A DNA stretch of 64,000 bases from Streptomyces diastatochromogenes (GCF_002242805.1 NZ_MCGQ01000011.1:1-64000); one strand, 5' to 3'; positions 1-8,793 are shown, numbered from the stretch's first letter. Program-made: numbers and translations. The notes: a model not told the origin generated them from the letters alone.

Positions 1-144
1 GTGGGGGTGGGCGGTCTCGGGCGGCTCGAGAGCGAGGTGCCGGCGTCTCGGCTCGGGTGGGCGGGAAGGAGGGCGGGGGTGGGCAGTCTCGGTCGGCCCG
101 GGAGCCAGGTCCCGGCGGCTCGGCTCGGGTGGCCGAGACGGAGG
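1..144. repeat. 72-bp G-rich tandem repeat, two copies
   Basis: Positions 1-72 and 73-144 are two diverged copies of one unit: each opens with a GGGGGTGGGC run, has a TCTCGG block about 12 bases in, and carries GGCTCGGCTCGGGTGG or a close variant near its end. A weaker third copy may continue to about 215. The strand is strongly G-rich on + and lies downstream of the manB stop. No believable gene overlaps it: the open frame here has repetitive Gly/Arg translation and no ribosome binding site. Function unknown; it may be an intergenic spacer or a structured RNA 3' end. Confidence 0.6.
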
Positions 145-244
145 GCGAGGCGGGAACAGGAGGCCCCGGGCCACTCGGAACCGAGGTCCCGGGCCGCTCG
201 GGAGTGGATTCCCGGTTGCGGCTCGGGGGCGTCGGGTTCGGGGG

Positions 245-1609
245 TCAGGACCTGATGATGGCCAGGGCCTCGTCGCGGATCTTGGTCATGGTCGGCTCGT
301 CCTTCGCCTCCGCGTTCAGGCGGAGCAGGGGTTCCGTGTTGGACGGGCGGACGTTGAACCACCAGTCGGCGGCGGAGACCGTGAGGCCGTCGAGGTCGTC
401 GAGGGTGATGCCGGGGCGGCCCTCGTAGGCGGCGCGGATCGCGGCGAGGCGGGCGGTCTGGTCGGCGACTGTGGAGTTGATCTCGCCGGAGCCGGCGTAG
501 CGGTCGTACTGGGCGACGAGGCCGGACAGGGGGCCGTCCTGGCCGCCGAGGGCCGCGAGGACGTGCAGGGCGGCCAGCATGCCCGTGTCGGCGTTCCAGA
601 AGTCCTTGAAGTAGTAGTGGGCGGAGTGCTCGCCGCCGAAGATCGCGCCGGAGCGGGCCATCTCGGCCTTGATGAAGGAGTGGCCGACGCGGGTGCGGGC
701 GGGGGTGCCGCCGTTCTCCCGCACCACCTCCGGGACCGTGCGGGAGGTGATCAGGTTGTGGATGACCGTGCCCTTGCCGCCGTTGCGGGCCAGCTCGCGG
801 GCGGCGACCAGCGCGGTGATCGCCGACGGGGAGACCGGGTCGCCGTTCTGGTCCACGACGAAGCAGCGGTCGGCGTCGCCGTCGAAGGCGATGCCCAGGT
901 CGGCGCCCTCCGCCGGGACCCGCTTCTGCAGGTCCACGATGTTGGCCGGGTCGAGCGGGTTGGCCTCGTGGTTCGGGAAGGTGCCGTCCAGTTCGAAGTA
1001 CATCGGGACGAGGGTCAGGGGCAGGCCGGCGAAGACCGTGGGGACCGTGTGGCCGCCCATGCCGTTGCCGGCGTCGACCACGACCTTCAGGGGGCGGATG
1101 GAGGTCAGGTCGACGAGGGAGCGAAGGTGCGCCGCGTAATCCTCCAACGTCTCGCGCGTGGTGAGGGTTCCCGGCTCGGCGACCGGCTCCGGGGCGCCCG
1201 ACTCCAGCCAGCGCTCGGCCAGTTCGCGGATCTGCGTGAGGCCCGTGTCCTGGCCGACGGGGGCGGCGCCCGCGCGGCACATCTTGATGCCGTTGTACTG
1301 CGCCGGGTTGTGGGAGGCCGTGAACATCGCGCCCGGGAGGTTCAGCGCGCCCGAGGCGTAGTACAGCTGGTCCGTGGAGCACAGGCCGATCTCTGTGACG
1401 TCCACGCCGCGGTCCGCCGCACCGCGCGCGAAGGCGCGGGACAGGGCGGGGGACGAGGGGCGCATGTCGTGGCCCACGACGATGGCCGCCGCACCCGTCA
1501 CCTCGGCGAAGGCGGCGCCGAAGAGGCCGGCCAGTGACTCGTCCCACTGGTCCGGAACCACTCCGCGTACGTCGTACGCCTTCACGATCTGCGACAGATC
1601 AGCAGCCAC
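245..1609 (-). CDS. manB: Phosphomannomutase/phosphoglucomutase ManB
   Basis: Converts mannose-6-phosphate to mannose-1-phosphate in the cytoplasm, feeding GDP-mannose for glycolipid, glycoprotein and wall glycan synthesis. The 454-residue protein has the alpha-D-phosphohexomutase plan: N-terminal VKAYDVRG, phosphoserine loop TASHNP, metal loop DGDADR, sugar loop GGEHSAHYY and phosphate-binding RPSNTEPLLR near the C terminus. I chose the GTG at 1609 because AGGAGG lies 7 bases upstream; the open frame continues 12 codons further without such a site. It lies in the actinobacterial manB-DUF3499-metallopeptidase-whiB neighbourhood and partners with manC at 13.5-14.6 kb. Phosphoglucomutase activity is also possible in this family. 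Confidence 0.95.
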   Translation of the reverse strand: MAADLSQIVKAYDVRGVVPDQWDESLAGLFGAAFAEVTGAAAIVVGHDMRPSSPALSRAFARGAADRGVDVTEIGLCSTDQLYYASGALNLPGAMFTASHNPAQYNGIKMCRAGAAPVGQDTGLTQIRELAERWLESGAPEPVAEPGTLTTRETLEDYAAHLRSLVDLTSIRPLKVVVDAGNGMGGHTVPTVFAGLPLTLVPMYFELDGTFPNHEANPLDPANIVDLQKRVPAEGADLGIAFDGDADRCFVVDQNGDPVSPSAITALVAARELARNGGKGTVIHNLITSRTVPEVVRENGGTPARTRVGHSFIKAEMARSGAIFGGEHSAHYYFKDFWNADTGMLAALHVLAALGGQDGPLSGLVAQYDRYAGSGEINSTVADQTARLAAIRAAYEGRPGITLDDLDGLTVSAADWWFNVRPSNTEPLLRLNAEAKDEPTMTKIRDEALAIIRS

Positions 1610-1771
1610 GGCCAACCCTCCTGAAAGTCCTATGGGTGCAGACAAACTACCCGTCAGGGGTAAGGGGCGGGTGTGCGGACACCAAGTGGACCCTCGGGCG
1701 CATCCGAGTCGTAACGCGGGGCGGGGGTGGCGTGGGACGGGGTGGGAAGGCCGACTGCCGGTGAGCGGGGG

Positions 1772-2197
1772 TCAGTTGTCCGGGGAACGCAGGACACGAA
1801 GGTGGCCGCGGCGGGCGACCTCCATGGGGTCCGCGGTGCGTCCTCCGCCGCCGCCCGCCTCGGCCGCACGCTCCTGAGGGCGGGCCGCCTCACGCACGGC
1901 GTTGGCAAGCGCTTCCAGATCGTCTCCACTAGGCCGCGCGGGGGCGGAGCCGTCGAGGAGGCGGACGACCTCCCAGCCGCGGGGCGCGGTGAGGCGCTCG
2001 GAGTGCTCGGCGCACAGGTCGTAGCAGTGGGGTTCGGCGTAGGTGGCGAGCGGGCCGAGGACCGCGGTCGAGTCGGCGTAGACGTACGTCAGCGTCGCGA
2101 CGGCGGGTCGGCCGCAGGCGGTGCGCGAACAGCGACGTACAGGGCTCACGACGTTGGACGGTACCGCACTCTTGAGCGGGCCGCGACGACTCTCCAC
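1772..2197 (-). CDS. DUF3499 zinc-ribbon-like protein
   Basis: A 141-residue protein of the actinobacterial DUF3499 family, the counterpart of the mycobacterial gene next to whiB2 and manB. The conserved core has paired cysteines (RRCSRTACG, then PHCYDLCAEHSERL), a spacing that suggests a zinc ribbon, followed by a Gly-rich variable stretch and a basic C terminus. No enzymatic motif is visible. The GTG at 2197 follows GGAG with 7-base spacing; a GTG at 2149 directly before SPVRRCS is an alternative but has no clear ribosome binding site. It is transcribed with or just upstream of manB. Function unknown. Confidence 0.82.
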   Translation of the reverse strand: MESRRGPLKSAVPSNVVSPVRRCSRTACGRPAVATLTYVYADSTAVLGPLATYAEPHCYDLCAEHSERLTAPRGWEVVRLLDGSAPARPSGDDLEALANAVREAARPQERAAEAGGGGGRTADPMEVARRGHLRVLRSPDN

Positions 2198-2501
2198 CAG
2201 GTCACTCCACCGTGTCGTGCTGTGAGACGCCCCACACGCCCCTCCGAACACGCCCTGCTGACCTGCGTGGACGGGTCCGCGCGGGGTGTCGGTCGGGGCC
2301 CTGTCCGGTCATGAGTCGGTACAAACAACGTCAATTGCCTTGAGTTCGCCGGTCTTGGAGGGTTATGGAAACGAGCCAGACCTTGGCTGGAATGGTCATC
2401 CTGCGACATAAGGTGTCGTGGCCGGTTGCCGTGCGATCAGGGGCGGGTTGCCGCGTGGGTACCGGGCGGGTGGAGCGTGCGGGGACTAGGCTTCACCAGT
2501 G
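2198..2501. other. Divergent intergenic region
   Basis: A 304-base spacer between the DUF3499 gene (minus) and the metallopeptidase-like gene (plus), which must hold both promoters. The central part (about 2320-2430) is less GC-rich than the surroundings. I see no confident sigma-70 -35/-10 pair, no RNA gene and no convincing small ORF. Confidence 0.5.
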
Positions 2502-2954
2502 ATGGACAACCGTGTACCGCCCCGTGCCGCCGGCCCCGGGCCCCGTCGACGTGATCGTCACGGGCGGGGCATGAGGGGGCCTATCGCGCCGCCGCAGGTG
2601 CCGCTGGCGGCCAGCCGGGCCGAGGTCTTCGCCGACCTGGTGCAGGACTCCGTGGAGCGCCTTGAGCGGCGGTGGCCGCAGTTGGCCGACATCGACTTCC
2701 TGGTGCTCGAGGTGCCTCGGCTGGAGGGGCGGGGTACCGAGGAGTGGAGCGACGAGGCTGTGCCGTTGGGCGGGATCATTCCTGCGCGGGACGGGCGGCG
2801 GGCTCGGGTCGTGGTGTACCGGCGGCCGGTGGAGATCCGGACCAAGGGGCGGGATGAGCGGGCTGCGCTGGTCCACGAGGTGGTTGTGGAGCAGGTGGCC
2901 GAGTTGCTGGGGCTGACTCCGGAGACTGTGGATCCTCGGTACGGGGAGGACTAG
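2502..2954 (+). CDS. Metallopeptidase-fold protein (TTHA0227/MMP-like) with altered zinc motif
   Basis: A 150-residue protein matching the small metallopeptidase family that neighbours whiB2/manB in Actinobacteria (mycobacterial position: Rv3259). The core begins at about residue 35 with a helix (AEVFADLVQDSVERL) and a strand (DIDFLVLEVP). The helix expected to hold HExxH reads HEVVVEQVAELLG near the C terminus, so the first His and the Glu are kept but the second His position is Val. Zinc binding is therefore doubtful. ATG at 2502 is chosen; a GTG immediately before it would add one residue. Function not established. Confidence 0.8.
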   Translation: MDNRVPPRAAGPGPRRRDRHGRGMRGPIAPPQVPLAASRAEVFADLVQDSVERLERRWPQLADIDFLVLEVPRLEGRGTEEWSDEAVPLGGIIPARDGRRARVVVYRRPVEIRTKGRDERAALVHEVVVEQVAELLGLTPETVDPRYGED

Positions 2955-2971
2955 GGCGGGGTTGGCCTGTT

Positions 2972-3078
2972 GCCCGGTGCTGCGGCTGGGCGGGGGTGGG
3001 CTCCGCTAGCCCGCGCTTGCGGGGTGCCGCTGCGCCCACCCGTGCCGCCCCTAGCGGCACGACCGCCCGCAGCTACGG
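2972..3078. repeat. Dispersed intergenic repeat, copy 1
   Basis: About 107 bases, starting GCCCGGTGCTGCGG and ending GCAGCTACGG, that recur with roughly 85% identity by eye at 13341-13446. Both copies follow the 3' end of a plus-strand gene. A perfect 8-base inverted repeat lies inside (GTGCCGCT at 3024-3031, AGCGGCAC at 3053-3060), so the element can fold as a hairpin. It resembles the non-coding repeats common between genes in Streptomyces. Confidence 0.75.
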
Positions 3079-3123
3079 ACGGAGCGGCTGTCCGCAGCTG
3101 CGTTGCTTCCGGCCCCGCCCCCG

Positions 3124-4632
3124 CTACTTCTGCAGTACCGACAAGTCCTCGTCCGCCTCCGGTACCGCCACCAGACCCCGGTCGGTTGGGAGGGTTTGGA
3201 TGGTGAAGCCCGGGATGCCGGATTCTGTGGCGGAGAGGGTTCGGGCGGCGTAGAGGGGGGCGTCGGAGGTGGGTTCCAGGGTGAGGGCGTAGGTGCCCTT
3301 CAGGCCTGACGGGATGGGGGGTGAAATGTCCTGGGTGGTGCCGGACTTGATCGTGTAGGTCTTCGTCGCCGGGGTGCCGCCCTCGCTGCCCGCCGAGGCG
3401 GTGACCTTGACCGTGACCGTCGCGGTGGGGGCGGTCAGGGAGAGGGTCGTGGACTTGCCGCTGTTGTCCGCGGAGGTCGCGCGCGTGCCGACGGGGGCCG
3501 TGGCGGGGATGAACGCCGTTTCCTGCTTGGATCCCTTGCCGCGGATCACGCGCAGTGCCGCCACGACCGGGACCGACTGGTCCGTGGGCGTCAGGACCAG
3601 GGAGCCCGCCTCGCCGCGGGTGACGTCGCCGAGGTCGGCCGCGGTCGTCATGCCGGACTTGACGTGCAGCGTCTCGTTCCCGGCCGGGGTGATCTGGCCG
3701 TCGGGCGAGGCCAGACGGACCTTCAGGTCCGCGTCGGCGTCGCCGGGCGTGAAGGCGATCAGGCGGACGTCGGTGGCGTCCTTCGGGATGCCGGGCAGGA
3801 CCAGGCTGCCGGCCGGGTCGGCGGCCGCGGCCAGCCAGTCGCCGCCCACCTTGTCGTCCAGGGCCTGCACCGCCGCGCCGACCCGCCCGCTGCGCACGTT
3901 GACGTGCACGGTCAGGTCGGTCTGCCGCTCGGCGGTGAGGGTGGACAGGAGGATGGGCTTGCTCGAGTGCGGCGGGACCGTGAAGCCGTCCGGCACCGTG
4001 GACTTGATCGCGCCGTCCTTGCCGTACAGCTCGATGTCGACGACGGCGGCGGAGTCGTCCGGGTTGGTGAGGTGCACGTAGTCGGTGCGGTCGGCGGACG
4101 TGCTGGCGCCCGGGAACCAGAACTCGGTGTCCGGGGCGGTGCAGTTGACGCCCTGGAGGCCGCGCCCGGTGCCCGCGGCGACCTCGGTGGTCTCCTGGAC
4201 GGTCCAGCCCGGCGCGAACTTCCCGTCGGCGGTGCCGACCAGGGCGGGCGCCTCGGCGCCGGAGGTGTCACCGGTGACCGGGGTGCCGGGTTCCTTCGGG
4301 GTGAGGACCGGCTTGTCGGCCTTCTTCTTGGTGTCCTTGCCGGTCTTGCTGTCGCTCGTGCCGTCCGCCGACTGCTCGGCGGCCGCCTGGAGTTCGGCCT
4401 TGCCGCCGCTCGCCACGCCCTTGGTGACGGGCGTGAACGACGTGTACGACGTGTCGGCGATGTCGGAGATGCTGGGCGCGGGGCACAGCAGGCTGGCGCG
4501 CTCCACGGGCAGCTCGGCGGCCGCCTTGGCGGTGCCCGCGCCGGACGCGGACGGTGTGTCGAGCGCGGCGAAGGCGGTGACGGCGGCCAGTGCGGTGGTG
4601 CCGACGATCAGGGACAGGGTCGTGCGGTTCAC
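3124..4632 (-). CDS. DUF5719 family secreted/membrane-anchored protein
   Basis: A 502-residue protein with an N-terminal hydrophobic signal (about residues 7-25), a low-complexity Lys/Asp/Thr-rich stretch near 95-120, then a long beta-rich extracytoplasmic region with a W-F-P-G-A-STSADRTDYVHLTNPD segment and repeated strand patterns typical of DUF5719. No catalytic motif is recognisable. Its start codon overlaps the stop of the upstream glycosyltransferase gene by four bases (ATGA), so the two are translationally coupled and probably act together at the membrane surface. A role as an extracytoplasmic partner of the glycosyltransferase is inferred from this coupling only. Confidence 0.85.
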   Translation of the reverse strand: MNRTTLSLIVGTTALAAVTAFAALDTPSASGAGTAKAAAELPVERASLLCPAPSISDIADTSYTSFTPVTKGVASGGKAELQAAAEQSADGTSDSKTGKDTKKKADKPVLTPKEPGTPVTGDTSGAEAPALVGTADGKFAPGWTVQETTEVAAGTGRGLQGVNCTAPDTEFWFPGASTSADRTDYVHLTNPDDSAAVVDIELYGKDGAIKSTVPDGFTVPPHSSKPILLSTLTAERQTDLTVHVNVRSGRVGAAVQALDDKVGGDWLAAAADPAGSLVLPGIPKDATDVRLIAFTPGDADADLKVRLASPDGQITPAGNETLHVKSGMTTAADLGDVTRGEAGSLVLTPTDQSVPVVAALRVIRGKGSKQETAFIPATAPVGTRATSADNSGKSTTLSLTAPTATVTVKVTASAGSEGGTPATKTYTIKSGTTQDISPPIPSGLKGTYALTLEPTSDAPLYAARTLSATESGIPGFTIQTLPTDRGLVAVPEADEDLSVLQK

Positions 4633-7600
4633 TGCTGGCTCCCGTCGGGGTGCTCACTGCCGGTGCCGTAGGGGTGCTGGGCCTGGTCGTAGCCCTGCTG
4701 GTACGCCGTCGGGTCGTACGGCATCTGCCCGTCCGTACCGCCGTAGGCGTAGGGGTCGTACTGGCCGTTCTGGTAGGGGTCGGGCTGGTACGCCTGCTGG
4801 TCGTAGCCGCCGGCCGGGTACTGGCCTGCGCCCTGGTACTGGTCGGCGCCGTAGCCGGGGTACTCGGCGCCCTGGTAGGACGTGGCGTCCCAGTCGGCGT
4901 ACTGCTGCTGGTGCGGGACGGCGGCCGGGGCCTCCTGCGGGAGCGGAGGCACCGCGGGCTGTTCCTGGTCGGCCGCCTCCTCGGCCTGGGCGCGCAGGCG
5001 ACGGGCGCGGCGGCCCTCCCCCGCGGTGGCCTGGGCGGGCAGCGGCTGCTCCTCGGGGAGGTCGTCGTCCATGTCGCGGCGGCGGCCGGGCAGGGCGAGG
5101 ACGACGAGGACGACGGCGAGCGCGCCCTGGGCCCACAGCCAGGCGGTGTGGGTGATCGGGGCGTCGTAGGTGACGTCGAGCCTGCCGCCGGTGGAGGGCA
5201 GCTGGAAGCCCTGGGCCCAGCCGTCGACCGTGGTACGGGTGAGCGGCTTGCCGTCCAGGGTGGCCGTCCAGCCGTCGGAGGCGGCGTCGGCCAGGCGCAG
5301 GACGCGGCTGCCCGAGCCCGACGGGACGGTGGTGTGGACCTCCACCGGCCCGGCGGCGACGGACTGGGCCGTGCCGGACCCGCCCGCGGGCACGATCGTG
5401 GCGCGGGAGACCTGCTGGTCGACCCGCCACAGGGCGCTGCCGTTCTGCTGGCTGAGCCTGCTCAGGCCGTGCGTGGCGTCCAGGACGCGGGTGACGTCGC
5501 GGGGTGCGCCCTTGTGGACGAGGACGTAGCGGACCGCGAAGCCACCGAGCTGGCCGGCCTGGTCGGCGCCGGAGCCGGCGACGAGGTTGGCGACGACCTT
5601 GTCGAGCCCCGCGTTCTCACCGTCGGCGGCGGCGAGTTCGGCGTCTCCCATGCGGGCGCCGGAGCCGCGGACGAGGGTGTAGCGCACGCGCGCGGTGGAG
5701 TCGCTGTCGAGGATCAGCGTGCGGGCCTGGTCGGAGGTGGTGGCGTCCTCGGCGACGAACGCGGGGACCTGCACCGGGTCGCGGCGCTCCAGCGGGCCGT
5801 CGGCGCCGCGGATCATCCAGCCGGCGGCGACCAGCAGCGGACCGGCGGCCGAGGCGAAGGCGATGAGGGCGGCGACCGGCTGGCGCCAGCCGAAGCTCTG
5901 CTCGGCCACGCGCGCGCGTGCCCCGTCGGCGCCGAGCGCGGCGGCGGCCAGCAGGGCGATGCCGTAGACGAGGGTGGCCGGTCCGGCCCAGGTGGAGTGG
6001 TTGGACAGGACGGCGAAGACGAGGCCCACCAGGGCGATCGCCCAGGCGGTGCGGATGCCCAACTGGCGTTCGGAACGCAGGAGTGCGGCCAGGGCGGCGA
6101 GGACGATGCCGATGAGCATCAGACCGTGGACGGTGCCGGGGCCGCCCGGGCTGGCGCCGAGCAGGTCGAGCGCGGAGGCGGCCGAGGCGCCGTACGCCAG
6201 GCCCGCCTCCTTGAAGAAGCCGGTCGGGAGCAGGGTCAGCGACCAGGGGGCGAGGACCAGCAGGGGGGTGCCGAGCTGGGCGAGGAAGCGCAGGCCGTGG
6301 GCGACGAGGTCGCCGCGGCGCAGGACCAGCACGCCGAGGCCGAGGATCAGGGCGATGGGCCAGACGATCGGCGTGAACGCGGTGGTGAGGGTCAGCAGCA
6401 GCGCGTACGCCCAGGTGGCGCGCCAACTGCCGCGCGCGCCGGAGGCATGGGTGAGGCCGCTCGCGGCGATCCCCGCGCGCGCGATGAGCGGCAGCAGCAC
6501 GGCGAGGACGGCGGTGCCGATGCGGCCGCCGGCCAGGGCGCCGGTGGCGGCGGGCAGGAAGGCGTAGGCGATGGCCGCCCAGGCACGCAGCAGGCGGGAG
6601 GTGACGAGGGGCCGCGAGGCGAAGTAGGCGGTGCAGCCGGCCAGCGGCACCGAGCAGACCAGCAGGACGGTGACCGCGAGCCCGGTGGAGCCGAACAGGA
6701 TCGAGGCGAGCGTCGCGACGACGGCGAGGTAGGGCGGTGCGGCTGGGGTGCCGCCGGCGCCGACCGGGTGCCAGGCGTCGGCGAAGCGGGACCAGAGGTC
6801 GCCGGCGCCGGCCGGGGCGGGCAGCAGGGCGCCGCCCGCGAGCGCGCCGCCGCCGAGCAGGGCGCGGCAGGCGACGAGGGAGACGAGGAGGAGGGCCAGG
6901 AAGAGCACCGGGCCGGGCTTGCGGGCGATCCGCTTGAGGCGGGCGAACTGCTCGATCTCCAGGAACTCGGCGTCGTCGCCGCCGGGCCCCGACTCCACGG
7001 CGCCGCCGTGCCGGCCGGCCGAGGAGGTCTCGCTGTCGGAGCCGCCGGAGAAGTTTCCGGCGAACTGCTCCACGGTGGCGCGGACGGTGGCGCCGGGCGG
7101 CGGGAAGAGCTGACGCAGTTCGCCCTTGTCGATCTGCGAGGTCCCGCGGCGGCGCCGTCCGGCGAGGATCCGCTCGGGCCGCAGCAGGGTGCCGAGCAGG
7201 CCGCGGATCTCGTCGACCGCCTGCCCCGGGACCTTGCCGACGAGATAGGCGACGGTCCTCAGGAGGGTGCCGAAAACGAGCCGCAGCAGCACCCAGGGCA
7301 GCACGGCGGCCCGGGTGTTGACGAGGAGGGTGTAGACGGCGCCGGCCTTGTCGACCTTGTGCGGGGAGGCGGCGGTGCGGCCCACACAGTCGACGGTGCG
7401 GCGCTCGCGGGAGGACGCCTCGGCGTGCCGTACGACCGCTTCGGGGGCGACGAGGACGCGGTGGCCGGCGCTGTGGGCGCGCCAGCACAGGTCGACGTCG
7501 TCGCGCATCAGGGGCAGCCGGCGGTCGAATCCGCCGAGCTGCTCGAAGACGTCGCGGCGGATGAGCATGCCGGCGGTGGAGACGGACAGCACGGTGCGGA

Positions 7601-8252
7601 CGTGGTCGTGCTGGCCCTGGTCCTGTTCGCGGCGGTCCAGGCCGGTCCAGCGGCGGCCGGAGTTGGCGATGGAGACGCCGACCTCCAGCAGTTGCCTGCG
7701 GTCGTACCAGCCGCGCAGCTTGGGGCCGACGATCGCCACGTCGTCGCGGCCCAGTTCGAGTTCGTTCTCGACGACGCGGAGCAGCTGGGCGAGGGCGTCG
7801 GGTTCGGGAGCGCAGTCGTCGTGCAGCAGCCACAGCCACTGGACGGGCTCGCCGTGCGGCAGTTCGGGCAGGTCGTAGGCGTCGTCGCGCCAGGAGCGGG
7901 TGACCGGGTCCCAGCCGCTGGGGCGCTTGAGGTACGGCAGCTCGTCCGGGGTGAGGAGGGGCGCGGTGCGGCTCGCCTCCTCGACGGCCTGGCCGAAGCC
8001 GGTGCGCCGGGCGAGGTGCAGCACACGGTCGTCGCCGAGGGCCTCGGTGACCAGCTGGGCGGAGTCGTCCGCGCTGCCGGTGTCGGCCGCCACCGCGTAC
8101 TGGACGGGGCGTTCCTGGCCGAGCAGCCCGGCGAGCGCGTCGGGCAGCCAGCGGGCGCCGTCGTGGGAGACGAGGACCGCGGTCACCACATGACGCGGGA
8201 ACTCAGGAAGGACAGCCTGATCTTGGGCTGCCGTTTGGCTGTGCACGGACAT
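4629..8252 (-). CDS. Large membrane GT2 glycosyltransferase with Tyr/Gln-rich tail
   Basis: About 1207 residues. The N-terminal 300 or so form a GT-A/GT2 domain: VTAVLVSHDGARWLP, a WLLHDDCAPEPD metal-binding DD motif, and an RDDVDLCWRAHSAGHRV acceptor segment. A cytoplasmic linker and a long polytopic region of about a dozen hydrophobic helices follow (about 470-820), then an extracytoplasmic beta-rich region, a last helix (WLWAQGALAVVLVVLAL) and a roughly 150-residue tail rich in Tyr, Gln, Gly and Pro. It probably moves a sugar onto a lipid-linked or surface glycan; the acceptor is unknown. ATG at 8252 is chosen from where the conserved sequence begins; the ribosome binding site is weak and the frame is open to 8336. 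Confidence 0.85.
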   Translation of the reverse strand: MSVHSQTAAQDQAVLPEFPRHVVTAVLVSHDGARWLPDALAGLLGQERPVQYAVAADTGSADDSAQLVTEALGDDRVLHLARRTGFGQAVEEASRTAPLLTPDELPYLKRPSGWDPVTRSWRDDAYDLPELPHGEPVQWLWLLHDDCAPEPDALAQLLRVVENELELGRDDVAIVGPKLRGWYDRRQLLEVGVSIANSGRRWTGLDRREQDQGQHDHVRTVLSVSTAGMLIRRDVFEQLGGFDRRLPLMRDDVDLCWRAHSAGHRVLVAPEAVVRHAEASSRERRTVDCVGRTAASPHKVDKAGAVYTLLVNTRAAVLPWVLLRLVFGTLLRTVAYLVGKVPGQAVDEIRGLLGTLLRPERILAGRRRRGTSQIDKGELRQLFPPPGATVRATVEQFAGNFSGGSDSETSSAGRHGGAVESGPGGDDAEFLEIEQFARLKRIARKPGPVLFLALLLVSLVACRALLGGGALAGGALLPAPAGAGDLWSRFADAWHPVGAGGTPAAPPYLAVVATLASILFGSTGLAVTVLLVCSVPLAGCTAYFASRPLVTSRLLRAWAAIAYAFLPAATGALAGGRIGTAVLAVLLPLIARAGIAASGLTHASGARGSWRATWAYALLLTLTTAFTPIVWPIALILGLGVLVLRRGDLVAHGLRFLAQLGTPLLVLAPWSLTLLPTGFFKEAGLAYGASAASALDLLGASPGGPGTVHGLMLIGIVLAALAALLRSERQLGIRTAWAIALVGLVFAVLSNHSTWAGPATLVYGIALLAAAALGADGARARVAEQSFGWRQPVAALIAFASAAGPLLVAAGWMIRGADGPLERRDPVQVPAFVAEDATTSDQARTLILDSDSTARVRYTLVRGSGARMGDAELAAADGENAGLDKVVANLVAGSGADQAGQLGGFAVRYVLVHKGAPRDVTRVLDATHGLSRLSQQNGSALWRVDQQVSRATIVPAGGSGTAQSVAAGPVEVHTTVPSGSGSRVLRLADAASDGWTATLDGKPLTRTTVDGWAQGFQLPSTGGRLDVTYDAPITHTAWLWAQGALAVVLVVLALPGRRRDMDDDLPEEQPLPAQATAGEGRRARRLRAQAEEAADQEQPAVPPLPQEAPAAVPHQQQYADWDATSYQGAEYPGYGADQYQGAGQYPAGGYDQQAYQPDPYQNGQYDPYAYGGTDGQMPYDPTAYQQGYDQAQHPYGTGSEHPDGSQQ

Positions 8253-8356
8253 CGAGGTACGGGCCCCGGTTCGGATGGACTGCGGTGGACGCCTGTGCCC
8301 ACGGGGGGCGGCGGGGCGTCTCGGACGAGCGACCACACTATCGGCTGGCCATGACG

Positions 8357-8397
8357 ACGGCCCGCCGCCTGTGGATAACCCACCGGCGACGGGCCGT
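8357..8397 (-). terminator. Hairpin downstream of whiB
   Basis: ACGGCCCG at 8357-8364 pairs with CGGGCCGT at 8390-8397, with partial pairing continuing inward. It lies just beyond the whiB stop and reads as a stem-loop in the whiB transcript. There is no long U-run, as is usual in Streptomyces. Confidence 0.6.
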
Positions 8398-8424
8398 TCG
8401 TACGGTTTGTGTGTGTAGGTGTGT

Positions 8425-8688
8425 TCAGACGGCGGCCTTCTTCAGCCGGCGGCGCTCCCGCTCGGACAGGCCGCCCCAGATACCGAAGCGCTCGTCGTTG
8501 GCGAGGGCGTACTCGAGGCATTCGGAGCGCACCTCGCAGGCGAGGCAGACCTTCTTCGCCTCTCTGGTGGAGCCGCCCTTCTCGGGGAAGAAGGACTCGG
8601 GGTCGGTCTGGGCGCACAGCGCGCGCTCCTGCCAGCCGAGTTCCTCGTCCGCGTCGTCGACCAGCAGTTGCTGCACCAGCTCGGTCAT
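8425..8688 (-). CDS. whiB: Sporulation regulator WhiB (Wbl iron-sulfur protein)
   Basis: An 87-residue founding-type Wbl protein that carries a redox-sensitive [4Fe-4S] cluster. In Streptomyces WhiB acts with WhiA to trigger sporulation septation. The four cluster cysteines are visible: Cys in ERALCAQTD, then the CLACEVRSEC block, followed by the GIWGG turn and a basic DNA-binding C terminus (SERERRRLKK). The ATG at 8688 has GAGGGG 5-10 bases upstream. A frame extension to 8793 is non-coding leader. It stands alone on the minus strand, diverging from the cysteine dioxygenase leader. Confidence 0.97.
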   Translation of the reverse strand: MTELVQQLLVDDADEELGWQERALCAQTDPESFFPEKGGSTREAKKVCLACEVRSECLEYALANDERFGIWGGLSERERRRLKKAAV

Positions 8689-8757
8689 GTGCGCCCCTCG
8701 TCTGTCTTTCGCGTCCCCGTGTGTAGTAGCCGTTACCGATTTCGGCTGAACGACACG

Positions 8758-8793
8758 AGTGAAATTACAAGTGTGCTGCTCCGGGCGAGTCAA
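8758..8793 (-). promoter_or_regulatory. Candidate whiB promoter with overlapping BldD-like box
   Basis: On the minus strand TTGACT (8793-8788) and TTGTAA (8770-8765) are separated by 17 bases, a reasonable sigma-70-type promoter for whiB. On the plus strand AGTGAAATTAC at 8758-8768 resembles the BldD consensus AGTGA-n-m-TCACC and overlaps the -10 and likely start point, where a repressor would block initiation. whiB is a known BldD target in S. coelicolor; the exact site here is my inference. Confidence 0.55.

Noticed and set aside
4590..8354. A 1254-residue open frame on the plus strand
   Set aside because: It is the mirror of the glycosyltransferase gene. It is Gly/Ala/Val/Arg/Glu-rich with no domain, as expected from GC-rich antisense sequence.
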